NCBI GenBank assembly: GCA_021029095.1
Contig: JAJOHG010000013.1
Span: 248,001 to 312,000, forward strand
From: Phellopilus nigrolimitatus
Lineage: Eukaryota; Basidiomycota; Agaricomycetes; Hymenochaetales; Hymenochaetaceae
Reading direction: 5' to 3'
Length of the DNA: 64,000 nucleotides
Made by a program: the position numbers and the translations under genes
The notes under the pieces: generated by a model
The model's input: only the letters and a program-made list of their open reading frames with translations
What the model was told of the DNA's origin: nothing
The model's database searches: none
Shown here: positions 48,813 through 59,638 of the stretch, in pieces
Numbering within the stretch: the stretch's first letter is position 1
Layout: every line of letters starts with the position of its first letter

Positions 48813-50324
48813 ATGGACTACGCACAAATACCAACTTATGCTACGCTTCTTGATGCGCAAGCTTCAATTGCGCCAAAGATTGCAACATCACCTCCAAAAT
48901 CAGGTCACTCGACGGTTGTGTCCTCCACGTCCTCCCAGATCCCACAGTCACCGACAAAGCAGCCTTTCAATATACCGAGCGCCATCCTCGCATCTGGACT
49001 GGCAGCACCCAGCCCAACACCGCGTACTCCTCGCAAGGCGCCCGACTTACTGTCGACGCGTGATCCATTGAGTCTGCCGATGACAACCACGCATTTCAGG
49101 CGCTTTGCCGCGAAGTGCGGTCCCATATTCTGGCTTCAAGACAGAGCTGAAGAGGTGCTAATGTGGAAGAGGGGCTGGAAGGTTACCAGTGCATGCATGG
49201 TGGCATACGCATTTCTCTGTGAGTTTGGCGATAAGACAACTTCCATAAGGCTAATAAGCATAAAGGCTACTTTCCAAAGCTATTCCTTGCGTTGCCCCAC
49301 GTCATTCTCTTGACAGTCCTACTGTCTGCACATACAGCTCGCCAACCATCCCCATCGCGATCTATAGACAGTCCTTCGTCTCCTCCGTATACCCAGCCGG
49401 CTGAAGGATCGCCAGAGTGGTTTTCAAACCTTCAGGCAATTCAAAACTTGATGGGCGTCGTGTTCGTGAATTATCATCTGTTTATTTCTTTACCTGACGT
49501 CTGTTCTTCTCAAGGGGGGACACGCACGATTACATCCTCTATACTATTGTCCCCCACCTTACTTTCTCTACGCCGTACTCATACAGCATACTCACATTCA
49601 CCATCGTCACTTTCCTTTTTTTAATTGCCATTCTTCCACTCATCCCCCTTCGGCCAGTATTTCTCATATTGGGACTTGGGCCATTCGTCCTCACGCATCC
49701 GTTTTCGCGTGCCTACATCCCCATACTGCTTGCCTCGCACATTAAAAGTATGCGAATGCGCGTCTCACGACTCGTCGATGACGACCGACTTGAGGATCGT
49801 CACTGGCAAACTGAACTGCAGGAGGTTGAGCTATGGGAGAATGAACGCCTTGGTCCTGGCCCGGGAGGTGCCTTATCGTTCAGCAAATTGCACTTGAAAG
49901 TCGGCGAAAGAAAAGGATGGACACGCGGAAGAGATGGGTGGAGCAAGACGGGACCTGATGGGAGTGGAGACGTTAGGTTCGTATATATCGTTTATGGGAT
50001 TTGTCTATTCATTTTGTTGATGTCTTGCAGTAGTAATCTCACGTTCTCTCTCGAACGAGGCTGGGCGTTTGTTGAAACAGAAGATTGGCGGAAGGATCTC
50101 GAGGCTTCGTGGGTCGGTGTCGACTCTGATGACGGTCTGTGCATTATCACCGATTGTGTATCTCAAAGTTTCTTACTCTTTTCTTCTTTGCAGATGGATG
50201 GATTTATACAAATGACGCATGGATGGACCCTTGCAATGCTCCAGCGGAGGAATGGAAAGCATCCGGTGTGACGCGACGACGCAGATGGATACGTCGAACT
50301 TACAGGAGCCCGTTGACTATTTAA
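48813..50324 (+). CDS. Integral peroxisomal membrane peroxin (Pex24/Pex28-32 type, dysferlin-like)
   Basis: Membrane protein that controls peroxisome number and size at ER-peroxisome contacts. The start MDYAQIPTYATLLDAQ leads into a Ser/Pro-rich linker. The family signature follows (TTHFRRFAAKCGPIFWLQD, MWKRGWKVTSACMVAYAFL, YFPKLFLALPHVILLTVLL). Exon 3 holds two hydrophobic hairpins (ILTFTIVTFLFLIAILPLI, RPVFLILGLGPFVLTHP). The C-terminal dysferlin-like half has LTFSLERGWAFVETEDWRKD, WVGVDSDDGWIYTNDAW and VTRRRRWIRRTYRSP. Stop at 50324. Introns at about 49219, 49460, 49976 and 50134 are in frame. The yeast orthologue (Pex28/29 versus Pex30-32) cannot be decided by eye. Confidence 0.88.
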
Positions 50325-50631
50325 CTCAGTTTTTGTATCTAATTGCTCTAAACACCATGTACGTTAAGCCACGCGCTACAAAGCAGTCTGTGATGTAGGC
50401 CTTATAGGACCTGAATGTCTCGTAGTTTCTTTCCCATATGTCCACGGTAAATACTTTCGAAATCCGATTCAGTGCAGAATGCAACTTGTTTCCTATTTCA
50501 CTTTTGTTGCTCGAAGTGCTTTATCGGCTTACCTACTTCTATATTCAGTGATCGACATCCTAGAAAGGCACATTTTGGTCTTTTCGTTCACGTTCAACTG
50601 CCGGCTGAAGACCGTTGTGTCTACCGCCGAC
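50325..50631. other. Spacer with NPP promoter
   Basis: About 300 bp. The frame of the next gene is open upstream from 50479 (MQLVSYFTFVARSALSAYL), so an earlier start is possible, but the 50632 ATG gives the better N-terminus. Confidence 0.35.
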
Positions 50632-52983
50632 ATGGCACACACAACCACCCCTCCAACAGAGCACTCGAAGGATGCTCCATACGTAGACAACGATGACCGC
50701 GACGCTGACGATCTTGAGTTGCGCGGACTCCTGTCTGGCGTGCAAACCTCCGGCAAGCTCGACTCAGACGTGAAGGCGAAACGCGGCCTGTACGAATGGC
50801 TCGAGGACAGAGCACTATGGTCGCGCAAGCACGTAGCAGCCGCTGCGACGGTGCTCGTACTTCTCCTTCTAGGCGCGTCTCTGGTGCTACCGTACGTGAA
50901 TCTCGGAGGAAACGGCGATGGAGTGCACCCGAACGCGCAGTTTGTAGGAAGTGAACTGAGATCGAATGGAACAAATGACTTCAAGAGGACTGTGCTTATC
51001 GTGTCTATTGACGGTCTCAGGTACACGCAACGGCTCAATCTGGTACTACTTCTTGACTAAATGACATGTGCTAGAGCCGACTACCTCGACCGAGGTTTGA
51101 CGCCACACTTGCTGGATATCAGTAAGAAAGGACTTCGGGCAAAGTTCATGAAACCTATCTTTCCGGTATGTCTCGTCTTCACTAGAGACTTCATACGATA
51201 AAAATAATGCAACTTGCTTATGCGACTTTACCCTAGACGCTGACGTTCCCGTAAGTCTTTGCCCCAAGATCCCGTGCAATCTAGATTTGTTATACTGACA
51301 ATACGATGCAAGAAATCACTGGGCATTGATGTGAGAATGTCTTTCATACTACGCGGAAGCCGTCGTCTCACTTTAACAGGACCGGGCTATACGCCGAGTC
51401 TCACGGAATCGTGGCGAATGTGAGCTGCATTTCTTAACCATATTCTATTTATTTCTATTTAATATGTCATGTTTTTGCAGAATTTCTGGGATCCGTACAC
51501 TGACACTGAGTTTCACTACAACAAAGAAAACTCAACGTGGAATCCTGCATGGTGGTTTGGTGAACCGGTAAGCAACGCAACCCCATTTGTCTTTTTTTAT
51601 CTATTCCTACTTCGTTGCGGAAGAAGGGAGCACGAACTTCAATGAAAGGATCTCGCTAAATGGTTCTCACCACCTACAGATGTGGGAGACAACTGGCCGA
51701 GCTAGTCTCATATCTGCAAATTTGATGTGGTGAGATTTACAAGATTTCTTCAATCGATATGTTCCTAATCTACTTAGGCCTGGACCCCCGAGAACTTCGT
51801 CGGGTGCCTCACCCACATACTTCGTGCCTTGGAAGGCAAGTTTAATCCTGTTTTGCGGAATTATGGTAATCTGACTCGATGGACCATTACTAGGACAAGG
51901 TACCTTTGAGCAAGAAACTTGATCAAATTATGCAATGGATCGATATGCCTCTGGAAGAACGGCCCCAGTTGATAATGGGTAAGCAAGGCCTTGCTTTTCG
52001 TTTGCTTCTTCTGACGAACTTTATATCGACAGCCTATGAACCATCGCTGGATCAAGCAGGTCATCTTACAGGACCCAATTCGGCGCTTGTTAATGTAGGC
52101 CTTGAACAGTTCCCTTCTAGAGTGCTTTCTGATAATTTTTATGCGGCGGCAGAAAACGCTGCAGTACGTCGACACTTTTGCGAAGGACCTGCATACGCAG
52201 TTGGTCGCTCGTAATTTAACCGAGATCGTGGACGTCGTCTTCGTCAGCGATCACGGTATGACTGATACGAGCCATCCAGAACTTGTGTACCTTGATGACA
52301 TACTTGGTGAAGAGGGGTATTCATTCATTGAACACGAAGATGGCAAGTGAAATCTGTTGACTAGTGTTTCTGTATCCTTATATTGTTTTTCTTAGGTTGG
52401 CCCAGCAAAGGTTTTCGGTTTTCTAGCAAATGCAATGCCACGCACTACCTTGACATTTTACAATCTGCTGCCGCGCAAAATCCTGAGAAATTCGAGGTGT
52501 TCACACACCAATCTATGCCGGAACAGTATCATTTTGCGGACAATTATCGCATCGCCCCTGTCTATGTTGTACCGAAGATGGGGTATGCACTCACGACAAG
52601 GAAGGAGGGCGACGATGGATTGTCTAAGGGTGTAAGTGTCTACAAACACGATAATTGAATACTCCACTCACTTCTGGATTCAGAACCACGGCTACGACAA
52701 CAACGAGCCCTCAATGCGCGCGATGTTCGTAGCACATGGACCCTTCTCCACGAACGTCAAGGATGTAAACATCAAGCGGTCCACGACGTCTATCTTCTCC
52801 CGTTCTCCGAAGTTGAACAGTCCGATGAAGCCAGGCTGGCACTCCATTCAAGACTCCGCCTATGTGATGGAAGGCTTTGAGAATGTCCAGATATATGGAT
52901 TGGTGATGAAGCTCCTCGGCATTGAGGAATGGGCGGCGAGCAACAACGCAACGAAGGGCTTTTGGGATAAATACGTATATTAA
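50632..52983 (+). CDS. Type I phosphodiesterase / nucleotide pyrophosphatase (NPP family)
   Basis: Type II membrane ectoenzyme of the alkaline phosphatase superfamily that hydrolyses nucleotide pyrophosphate bonds outside the cell or in the vacuole. It starts MAHTTTPPTEHSKDAPYVD, with an acidic cytoplasmic tail and a membrane helix at residues 67-89. VLIVSIDGLRADYLDRGLTP carries the first metal Asp. PIFPTLTFPNHWALMTGLYA carries the nucleophile Thr, spread over three tiny exons, then AESHGIVAN and NFWDP. YEPSLDQAGHLTGP holds metal ligands, as does VVFVSDHGMTDT. The C-terminal part contains IAPVYVVPKMGYAL, NHGYDNNEPSMRAMFVAHGP and VMEGFENVQIYGLVMKLLGI, ending at 52983. All catalytic motifs are intact. 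It has about ten introns. Confidence 0.93.
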
Positions 52984-53238
52984 TGGACGCGTTCAGGCTC
53001 TAGCCAAATGGAGTCCTGCGAGACGCCACGCCATTAATGTTATATGCCGTAATGTGTAATAATATATTTCATTAGATTTGCGACTCCGAGAATGCGAAGA
53101 AGTATCACAAAATGGTGACGGATGTGACGCGGCTGTGGGCCAGTGGCTCTGGACGGGCCATTTGCGGAGGTCCTGATCCGCAATTCACTTTAACGACGAC
53201 CACGACCACGATCACGACAAACAACACTAGCGATAGCG

Positions 53239-54303
53239 ATGTCAATGCTTCAGAAATTCAGAAAGGGCGCGGAGAAGGCGGGTGTTCAAGCAACGGCGTT
53301 TATGAACACCGCAGGAAACAAGGTTGCTTCGGAGTCGAAGGGGTTTGTGCAGGGCTTCAGCTTACCTGGCGAGGCGGAGAAGGCAGCCAGAATACTGCAG
53401 AGCTTCCTTGGTGAGCAATGTGCGCAGCAACTGTTCACGCTGCATTGTAACGAGATTGACGTCTTTCAGCCGATCCTGAGCAACCAGAATCTGCACTGAA
53501 TGCGATTCCGAAGGCCGTCCTTCAACGGGCGCGAGGTGCGTGAAGCTATCGTTTCTAGCATATATAGTTTCACATGCTACAACCCCCTTCGATCAGGTCT
53601 CGCCGTTTTCCAGGTGTTAAAAGCTGGATTTGTCTTCTCTGGGAAAGCGGGCTCGGGGCTTGTCATTTCTCGGTTGCCAGACGGCTCGTGGTCTGCACCT
53701 TCATGCATCGCGACGGGCGGTGTGGGCTGGGGACTTCAGGTCGGGGCTGATATCACGGATTTCGTTGTTGTGCTCAACAGCGAAGACGCTGTGCGTGCGT
53801 TCTCAATGGGCGGGAACGTGACTGTCGGTGGAAATATCAGCGCGGCTGCAGGGCCCATCGGCACAGGCGGGAGCGTGCAAGCGAGCTTGGCGCACCCAGC
53901 GCCCATGTTCTCATATTCGAAATCAAAGGGTGCGCCATAGTTGCTTCTATTAAAATATCCTGCTTGGAATGACTACTGATATCTGTTGTCATTTAAATAA
54001 GGACTCTTCGCCGGCCTTTCGCTTGAGGGCACGGTCCTCATCGAGCGCAAGGACGCAAACCGTGATTTCTACGGATCTGCCATCCCTGCACGGGACATTC
54101 TCGGTGGGCGCGTGCCACCGCCCGAGATCGCTTCGAGGCTGTACGAGATCATCGAGGCTGCGGAGGGTCTCGACGAGACCGGTTTGCCTGCGGAAGCCTA
54201 CGTACCATCTGAAACGGGCGACCATCTGCCTGTGGAAACGGGAGGGATGACTGGTGGACAAACGGTTTTTGACGCCGAGGAGCGGCATGGATACGGGGTG
54301 TGA
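53239..54303 (+). CDS. Ysc84/SH3YL1-type actin- and lipid-binding protein (short form)
   Basis: Endocytic actin-patch component with the Ysc84 (DUF500/SYLF) domain, which binds phosphoinositides and actin. It starts MSMLQKFRKGAEKAGVQATA at 53239. ESALNAIPKAVLQRARG then LAVFQVLKAGFVFSGKAGSG follow, with DGSWSAPSCIATGGVGWGLQ, GADITDFVVVLNSEDAVRAF, MGGNVTVGGNISAAAGPIG and APMFSYSKSKGLFAGLSLEG. ERKDANRDFYGSAIPARDIL is the typical domain end. No SH3 domain follows. The C-terminus is a short acidic tail to TGA 54301-54303. All four exons join in frame. It lies 255 bp after the NPP stop on the same strand, with no sign of co-regulation. Confidence 0.92.
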
Positions 54304-54966
54304 TGAAGTACCGGAGGAATCTAGGCGGGTTAGCGGCGGTGTACCAATACTAATATTTTAACTGGTGCTATGCACATCCCGTTTCCGAGATTCGTCATCC
54401 AGCATGAATACCTTTCTACCAACTCTATGTAACTGTACAATTAAAGTATCTGGAGACATGCCTGGATTTATTTGTTTATGTCGCTGCCTAATAGTAAGAT
54501 GGAGTGATTCGGGGCTTGGGCTCACGCTCTCATCATCAACCTCTGATCGTAGAGCGACCTTTATCAAGGCAACAGACATCTACCGATTATCATTCCACTT
54601 TATGGGTACTCGAATTATCCTAGGTTTTGACTTCGCCTTGTTCCGACGATCATAATTTTTGCTGTTTGCCTTCCTCCGCGCGACTTCCTGTTTTCCATGT
54701 AGAGTCTATACCGCGTTCTCAGCCATAACATGGTATCATCCCAAAAAAGATACAAAGATAAGTACATCGGTCCGAGTGAGTGCCATCTGCATCGCGCTAC
54801 TGGCCGCCTTGCTGTGCGTTGAAACACTAATATCTGTGGATCACATCTGCCCTGCCACCCGAAGCAACCTCCTGAGCACGAGACCTATCTATGTACCTAC
54901 TACCTCGCTAACACCTGATACTGCGGTCGTTACTAGCACTGTTCTACCCCGCGGTCGACGTTCAAC
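54304..54966. other. Spacer upstream of the kinase gene
   Basis: No gene supported. An extra 5' exon of the kinase could lie near 54660-54950, but no join is clear. Confidence 0.35.
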
Positions 54967-56985
54967 ATGCTCCAATGCCCAAGTCCCGGAAGTCTTATAT
55001 GCGTTGGTAGCAAGCCTGAAGATTCACGTCTAGGAATTCCTTTCTGTGACTCAATATTGCCTTCCGAGTCTGAAGTGACTGTTATAAACGAGATACTCGC
55101 CGAGCATGCATGTCTTGACTTGACTGGCAAGATCTTGCAAGAAAGCTCGCATCCGAATGGATTGGGAGGCTTTTGCGACGTGTTTCGCGGACTTTCGCTC
55201 GCGCATGGTGTTACTGTCGCTATCAAGAGGTTCCGTGTTCACATACGCCATGATGAGATGTTTGCTAAGGTGAGGGAACCATACCATTTCGTCATCGATC
55301 CCATGAAAGTTAACGGATTTCCAATTATTCGGATTTCAGAGCCTTGCAAGAGAGTTGCGTATTTGGTCCGGGCTGCATCACCCGAATGTACTGCCATTAC
55401 TCGGGTTCACGATAGACGATGGCGTGTATCCCGCTCTCATTTCGAGCTGGATGACGAACGGCACGGTAATTCAGTACTTGAAGGAGAACCCGACATCGAG
55501 CAAATTGTCTATGGTTTGTGCAGCCAAATTTTATAACTGCCTGATGACTTACATCATATATGTTTACTTGTTCTTCAGGTCAAGGGTATAGCCTTGGGAC
55601 TCTGCTACTTGCACACCATGGGCGTTATTCACTCGGACATGAAAAGCGTTAGCCTCAGAAAGCACTATTTTAACTTTGCATATATTTATCGTCTGTGATC
55701 TTACAGGACAACGTCCTTGTCTCGAAATCTGGGACGCCTCTCTTGGCTGACTTTGGTGTTTCACGGATCATCATCGAGTCAAAGAGCATTGAGACCAAAA
55801 GTAGTCTAAAAGGAAGCGTGCGCTGGATGGCAATTGAACTTCTGAGCCCGGATCTGGATTATGATGCAAAGAGAAAAACTCCCGAACACAGACGGGTGCT
55901 GTCCGAGCAGGCAGATGTTTGGGCATTTGGGATGACTGTATACGTGAATATTTTGCGCAGATTCACCCAGTATTCTTTTTTCTTCACTTTTGCTTGTCAT
56001 TCCTGCCAAACCAGTCAGCCTAAACATATCTTTCTGTACAGGAGATTCTGACGATGCTGCGACCTTACCATCATTTATCGAGTGATTATCAAGTAATCTT
56101 CGCAATTATCCGCGGGCAGTTGCCTGTTCTTCCAGGAAGTTTCGTCTCTGGGTCCGCAACGGTTGACGAGACAATCTTGTGGGACTTGTGTAGGAACTGC
56201 TGGAAAAGGAGTCCCGAAATGAGGCCCTCGATGAATGATGTCAATCGCGAACTCGATTGGAGGCTCTCTGTAAGTATCACAGTTACTCGCTCGATAAAAT
56301 TGCGGGGCTAAATGCGCGTTTTTCGTAGTCCACTAGCGTCAGATATGGCCTGCTGACTCCATCGAGCTCTGTATCTGTATCCCCCGTCTCTGCGAAGGAT
56401 CAGCACCCTTCCGGAGATAATCGGTCGCTTACGAACATACCTGAGGATCCGCCATATTCTGTGCAAACTCGGCCTAGGTTATGTGTTAAGGGCCATCTGG
56501 GACGATCTAAACCCTCCACCAGATATCGTGGGAAAGCCGGTATATCGATGCAGGCACCGCGTCATAAGACTCTCTCTGCCCAACAAAGGACGTCCTTATC
56601 CAGTATCTTCAGGCCGACCACGTCCTGGAGACAACACGCGCAGGGATCCGGCAGTTCTGCATCCACGGGTTCTACGAGAACGGAAGTGCTCGTCGCTTGC
56701 GACTCCTCTGGCTTGTTGACTGGTGCGAGCGTGTCCTCAATGCCGTTCGAGACGCTTCGGCGTCCGGATAGCGGTTTTGTGACACGGAAGTTTTGCGTCC
56801 CCGCATCTCGCTACTGGACTCTTGTTAGCAGCACGTCTGAGACGGAGATGCCATTTGTCTGCAGTCCTTGTAGTTCGCTTGAGAGTGTATCTCAGGCAGT
56901 TGATGTTGAATCTCAACTTCGCCACACTCTCGGCCAGGTTTTGACGTCGGCAACAATGGAGAGAAGCCTCAGTAGTCATATTTGA
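54967..56985 (+). CDS. Protein kinase, fungal TKL-like, with Ser/Thr-rich C-terminal tail
   Basis: The kinase domain is built from several exons. It has a glycine loop in NGLGGFCDVFRG, the ATP lysine in VTVAIKRFRVH, EIRIWSGLHHPNVLPLLGFT (helix C and after), and hinge ISSWMTNGTVIQYLKEN. The catalytic loop is GVIHSDMKSDNVLVSKSG: Asp is present, but Ser replaces the Arg of HRD. DFG is in PLLADFGVSR, followed by SVRWMAIELL and QADVWAFGMTVYEILT. The final part of the domain is NCWKRSPEMRPSMNDVNREL. An exon from about 56330 stays open to 56985 and gives a Ser/Thr-rich tail. HSD-type kinases of this kind form large, rapidly expanding families in Agaricomycetes. The upstream start is uncertain; no receptor part is visible. 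Confidence 0.8.
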
Positions 56986-57591
56986 GACTGACTGTATTTA
57001 TTCTTTTACCAGCGGGTCTTGTGTCGCTTTCATGATGTTCATGTCCTACATAGCATATCGGACGCACCTTTTCTACTTGCTTGTTTCTTCAGTATCTCAC
57101 CTTGAATTTACTGTGTTGACATTGTTTAAGTCTTGACTCGAAATCCTCAACCTCCCTTTTTAAACTCTCAGGCAAGACGGTCCAGTTCCTCGATGACCTT
57201 TTTTCCCCTTTTCTGCAACTGTGTCTATAACATAGCAGATCTTGTGACTTGCAAAGCTCATCACCAGGGAAATTGGAGTCCAATCGTTCTTAGTTCGAGA
57301 GAAACGTTACTTTCAAAGGGAGGCGATGGTCGTGGAACTGGAGGCGAAAGAATACTCAAAATCAAGGTTTGATAAATACCGAATGCTTGCGAATGAGTCC
57401 ATGTACAATGGCCCATGTTCTGGTCAGTCTGCGCTCTCAAGCTATTCGCCACCCTCAACTGCAAATCCATTCACATAAGTATAGCTTACGCCACACTTAA
57501 GTCTTAAGCAATTGTGCGAGTACGTGGATTGACTCACAGGTGCAATAGATATTCAATACACGGGTATCATAAAATAAATACATCTATATCA
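56986..57591. other. Convergent 3' region, kinase / DHHC gene
   Basis: No gene supported; two 3' UTRs are expected here. Confidence 0.35.
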
Positions 57592-59228
57592 TTAGTCGAG
57601 TTTGTCCTCATTTGCGAGCTCCATTGCCAAGCGTGCCAACAAGCTATCAGCCTGTGGGTTCCTCTGGAAGCTTTTGCCGTCTCCGTATCTATACGCGTGT
57701 ATCATCAGCCTCGGCTTTTGTTCCCAATAACAAAGAAAAGGAAAGTTCGTACCCTCCCCCTCCACATAAGAGCCGGTACACCCAACCACGCCAGCCCCGT
57801 GCTCCGACTGCCGATGACCTGCTTCCAGTTTTCGCGCCAGCCGACGTCGTACAAGCGGATGTTCCCGTGCGCATATCGGATGTGACGTCGCTGCGACGAA
57901 GATAGCTGATGCTCGCGCGGGATATGCTTTTGATCTAGCCTAGCACGCCTTTGCAACGTCTCGGATTCCGGCGCATGGCTGGGAGTCTCTGGTGCCGTTG
58001 GAGAGGAAGATATTTGAGGTGCGTCGGGTGTCAAAGAATTTGTCGACGGGAGATACCGGAGTAGGAGGAAAGGTGATATGTTTTCTATAGTCGTTTGATT
58101 TGTCCTGAATACCGAAAGTGAGCCGCGGACTTGCTTCAGGAGAACCAATAAACTTACGAGACGAGATAAATGTGCCAAAGCAAGAATGAGCCCACGACCA
58201 AAGAAAATATAGCACCATATACAGAAAGAAAAAGCGCATGCAAGGCAGTCCTTTCGCTCTGTTTTGTCGGGAAAATAACGTCATAAGCAGGCTTGACATC
58301 GTGTAGTGTGACAAGACTTACAACAAGGAACGGATTAACGAAAGCCACATACACAATTCTGCCAGAGAGGATGCAGACATACGCCGCGAGCAGTGTGATG
58401 CAAAGAAGGAAATGGAGAAATGCTGTATAAATCCAGTGGCCCTTTAAATGAGGATGAGTTGAATGAAGTAGCAAGCACACATGAACTGCGGGATAAGCAT
58501 ACCACACATTTCTGAGCCAGCCATGGACAGTGGTGATCTACGAGATTGAATTTATTCAGTGAAGTCAGAAAAGGCTCAGAGTAGATGCAGTACCATACCC
58601 ATCTTAAGAACACATCTTTGACACACAGAACAATGGTGCGTCCTCTCCGGCTTTGGAGCCCAACATTTCTTACACCATTTCGCCAGGGAATTGAAGTCGT
58701 CATCTGCGTTGCGTGTCTTCGTACTAATGGGCGGCATGAGAAGCGCGTCTCTTAGGTCTGTCTCTGCGTCTGCGTCTGCATCATCGTCTTCACCTTCTGC
58801 TCCGCCAGAGTTCGGCTCTTCACCGACGCGCACGGCCCCCGGATCGCGGACAACACACACGAGAAGCGAGCAACACGCAAGGAATAGAAGGAGGCAGATG
58901 GCGGAGAGGTGAATTGAGAATAGCAACGGAGAAAAGTGGATTTGGAGATAATAGGAGACAAGTATGATTAAGACCGAGTATTGGGGAGCAAGCATAAGAA
59001 CGAGCAACACTACGACGTTATATTCTGTTAGCAGCTTTCTTCCTTGAGATGCGCATGCCAGAACTCACAGCATAACGGAAGGTAGTTCCACCAACGTTTC
59101 CTCCGTTTCGTCTGACCACCTTCATCGACATCCAGCACCGAGTCGTCGTCTTCGCTGGCTGAGATGGGTTCTGGGAGACGTTCGTAAGGAGCGCGAGAGC
59201 TCGTTTCCAGGGACAACAAAGGAGGCAT
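57592..59228 (-). CDS. DHHC palmitoyltransferase, with a frameshift near the C-terminus
   Basis: Polytopic membrane enzyme that attaches palmitate to cysteines of target proteins. It probably starts MPPLLSLETSSRAPYERLPE at 59228. The N-terminal motif KRRKRWWNYLPLC leads into helices LLLVLMLAPQYSVLIILVSY and HLSAICLLLFLACC. The zinc-binding CRD reads WCKKCWAPKPERTHHCSVCQ, then RCVLKM, spliced to DHHCPWLAQKCVGHWIYTAF. TM3 and TM4 are FLHFLLCITLLAAYVCIL and YGAIFSLVVGSFLLW. The TTxE motif is RTNQTTIENISPFLLLRYLP. The C-terminal motif GNIRLYDVGWRENWKQVIG is followed by one extra base (in CGGAGCACGG, about 57800-57806). After it the family-typical ARGWRGWVYRLLCGGG, an intron, then GDGKSFQRNPQADSLLARLA run in a new frame to 57592. 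Confidence 0.85.
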
Positions 59229-59638
59229 TGCAGTCGAGTCCAATAAGACTTGACTTCCTCAAGACATGGAGTGTTGAACAAAAAACTCGTAATACAAAAC
59301 GTACAAAGTGTACAGTCACCGCCGCCCGCGAGTCTAGGCCGGCGATTGTCGACTTTGGACTCGACGTCGGCGCGGGTGTCGCTTGTAGTCGCTTCAAATT
59401 CGCTTGCGGGAGGTTGCGGCAAGGCTGCGGACGTCGGCACGCGCGTGTCACCTGTTTCCCCGACCCGGGATTCCTCGGACTCTGCCATTCGTATAGCTTC
59501 GTTTTCGACTCTCATGACCGTGGTGTCCCACGTAAATAGAATACATGCCTTTCGTCCGCGGTCGTGTCTACTCGCATGCCTCCTTATATTCCGACTCGCC
59601 CGTCTGCCACGACCTCCAACTAGAGGCGCGCCGAGATC
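59229..59638. promoter_or_regulatory. Divergent intergenic region, DHHC gene / DLD1
   Basis: About 410 bp between opposite starts. The DHHC frame is open a little further upstream but lacks an ATG, so the boundary is approximate. Confidence 0.4.

Noticed and set aside
53112..53238. ATG-started frame with Thr-rich text (TLTTTTTTITTNN) before the Ysc84 gene
   Set aside because: The Thr run comes from an ACG/ACC-rich low-complexity stretch. The Ysc84 protein starts at 53239 in another frame.
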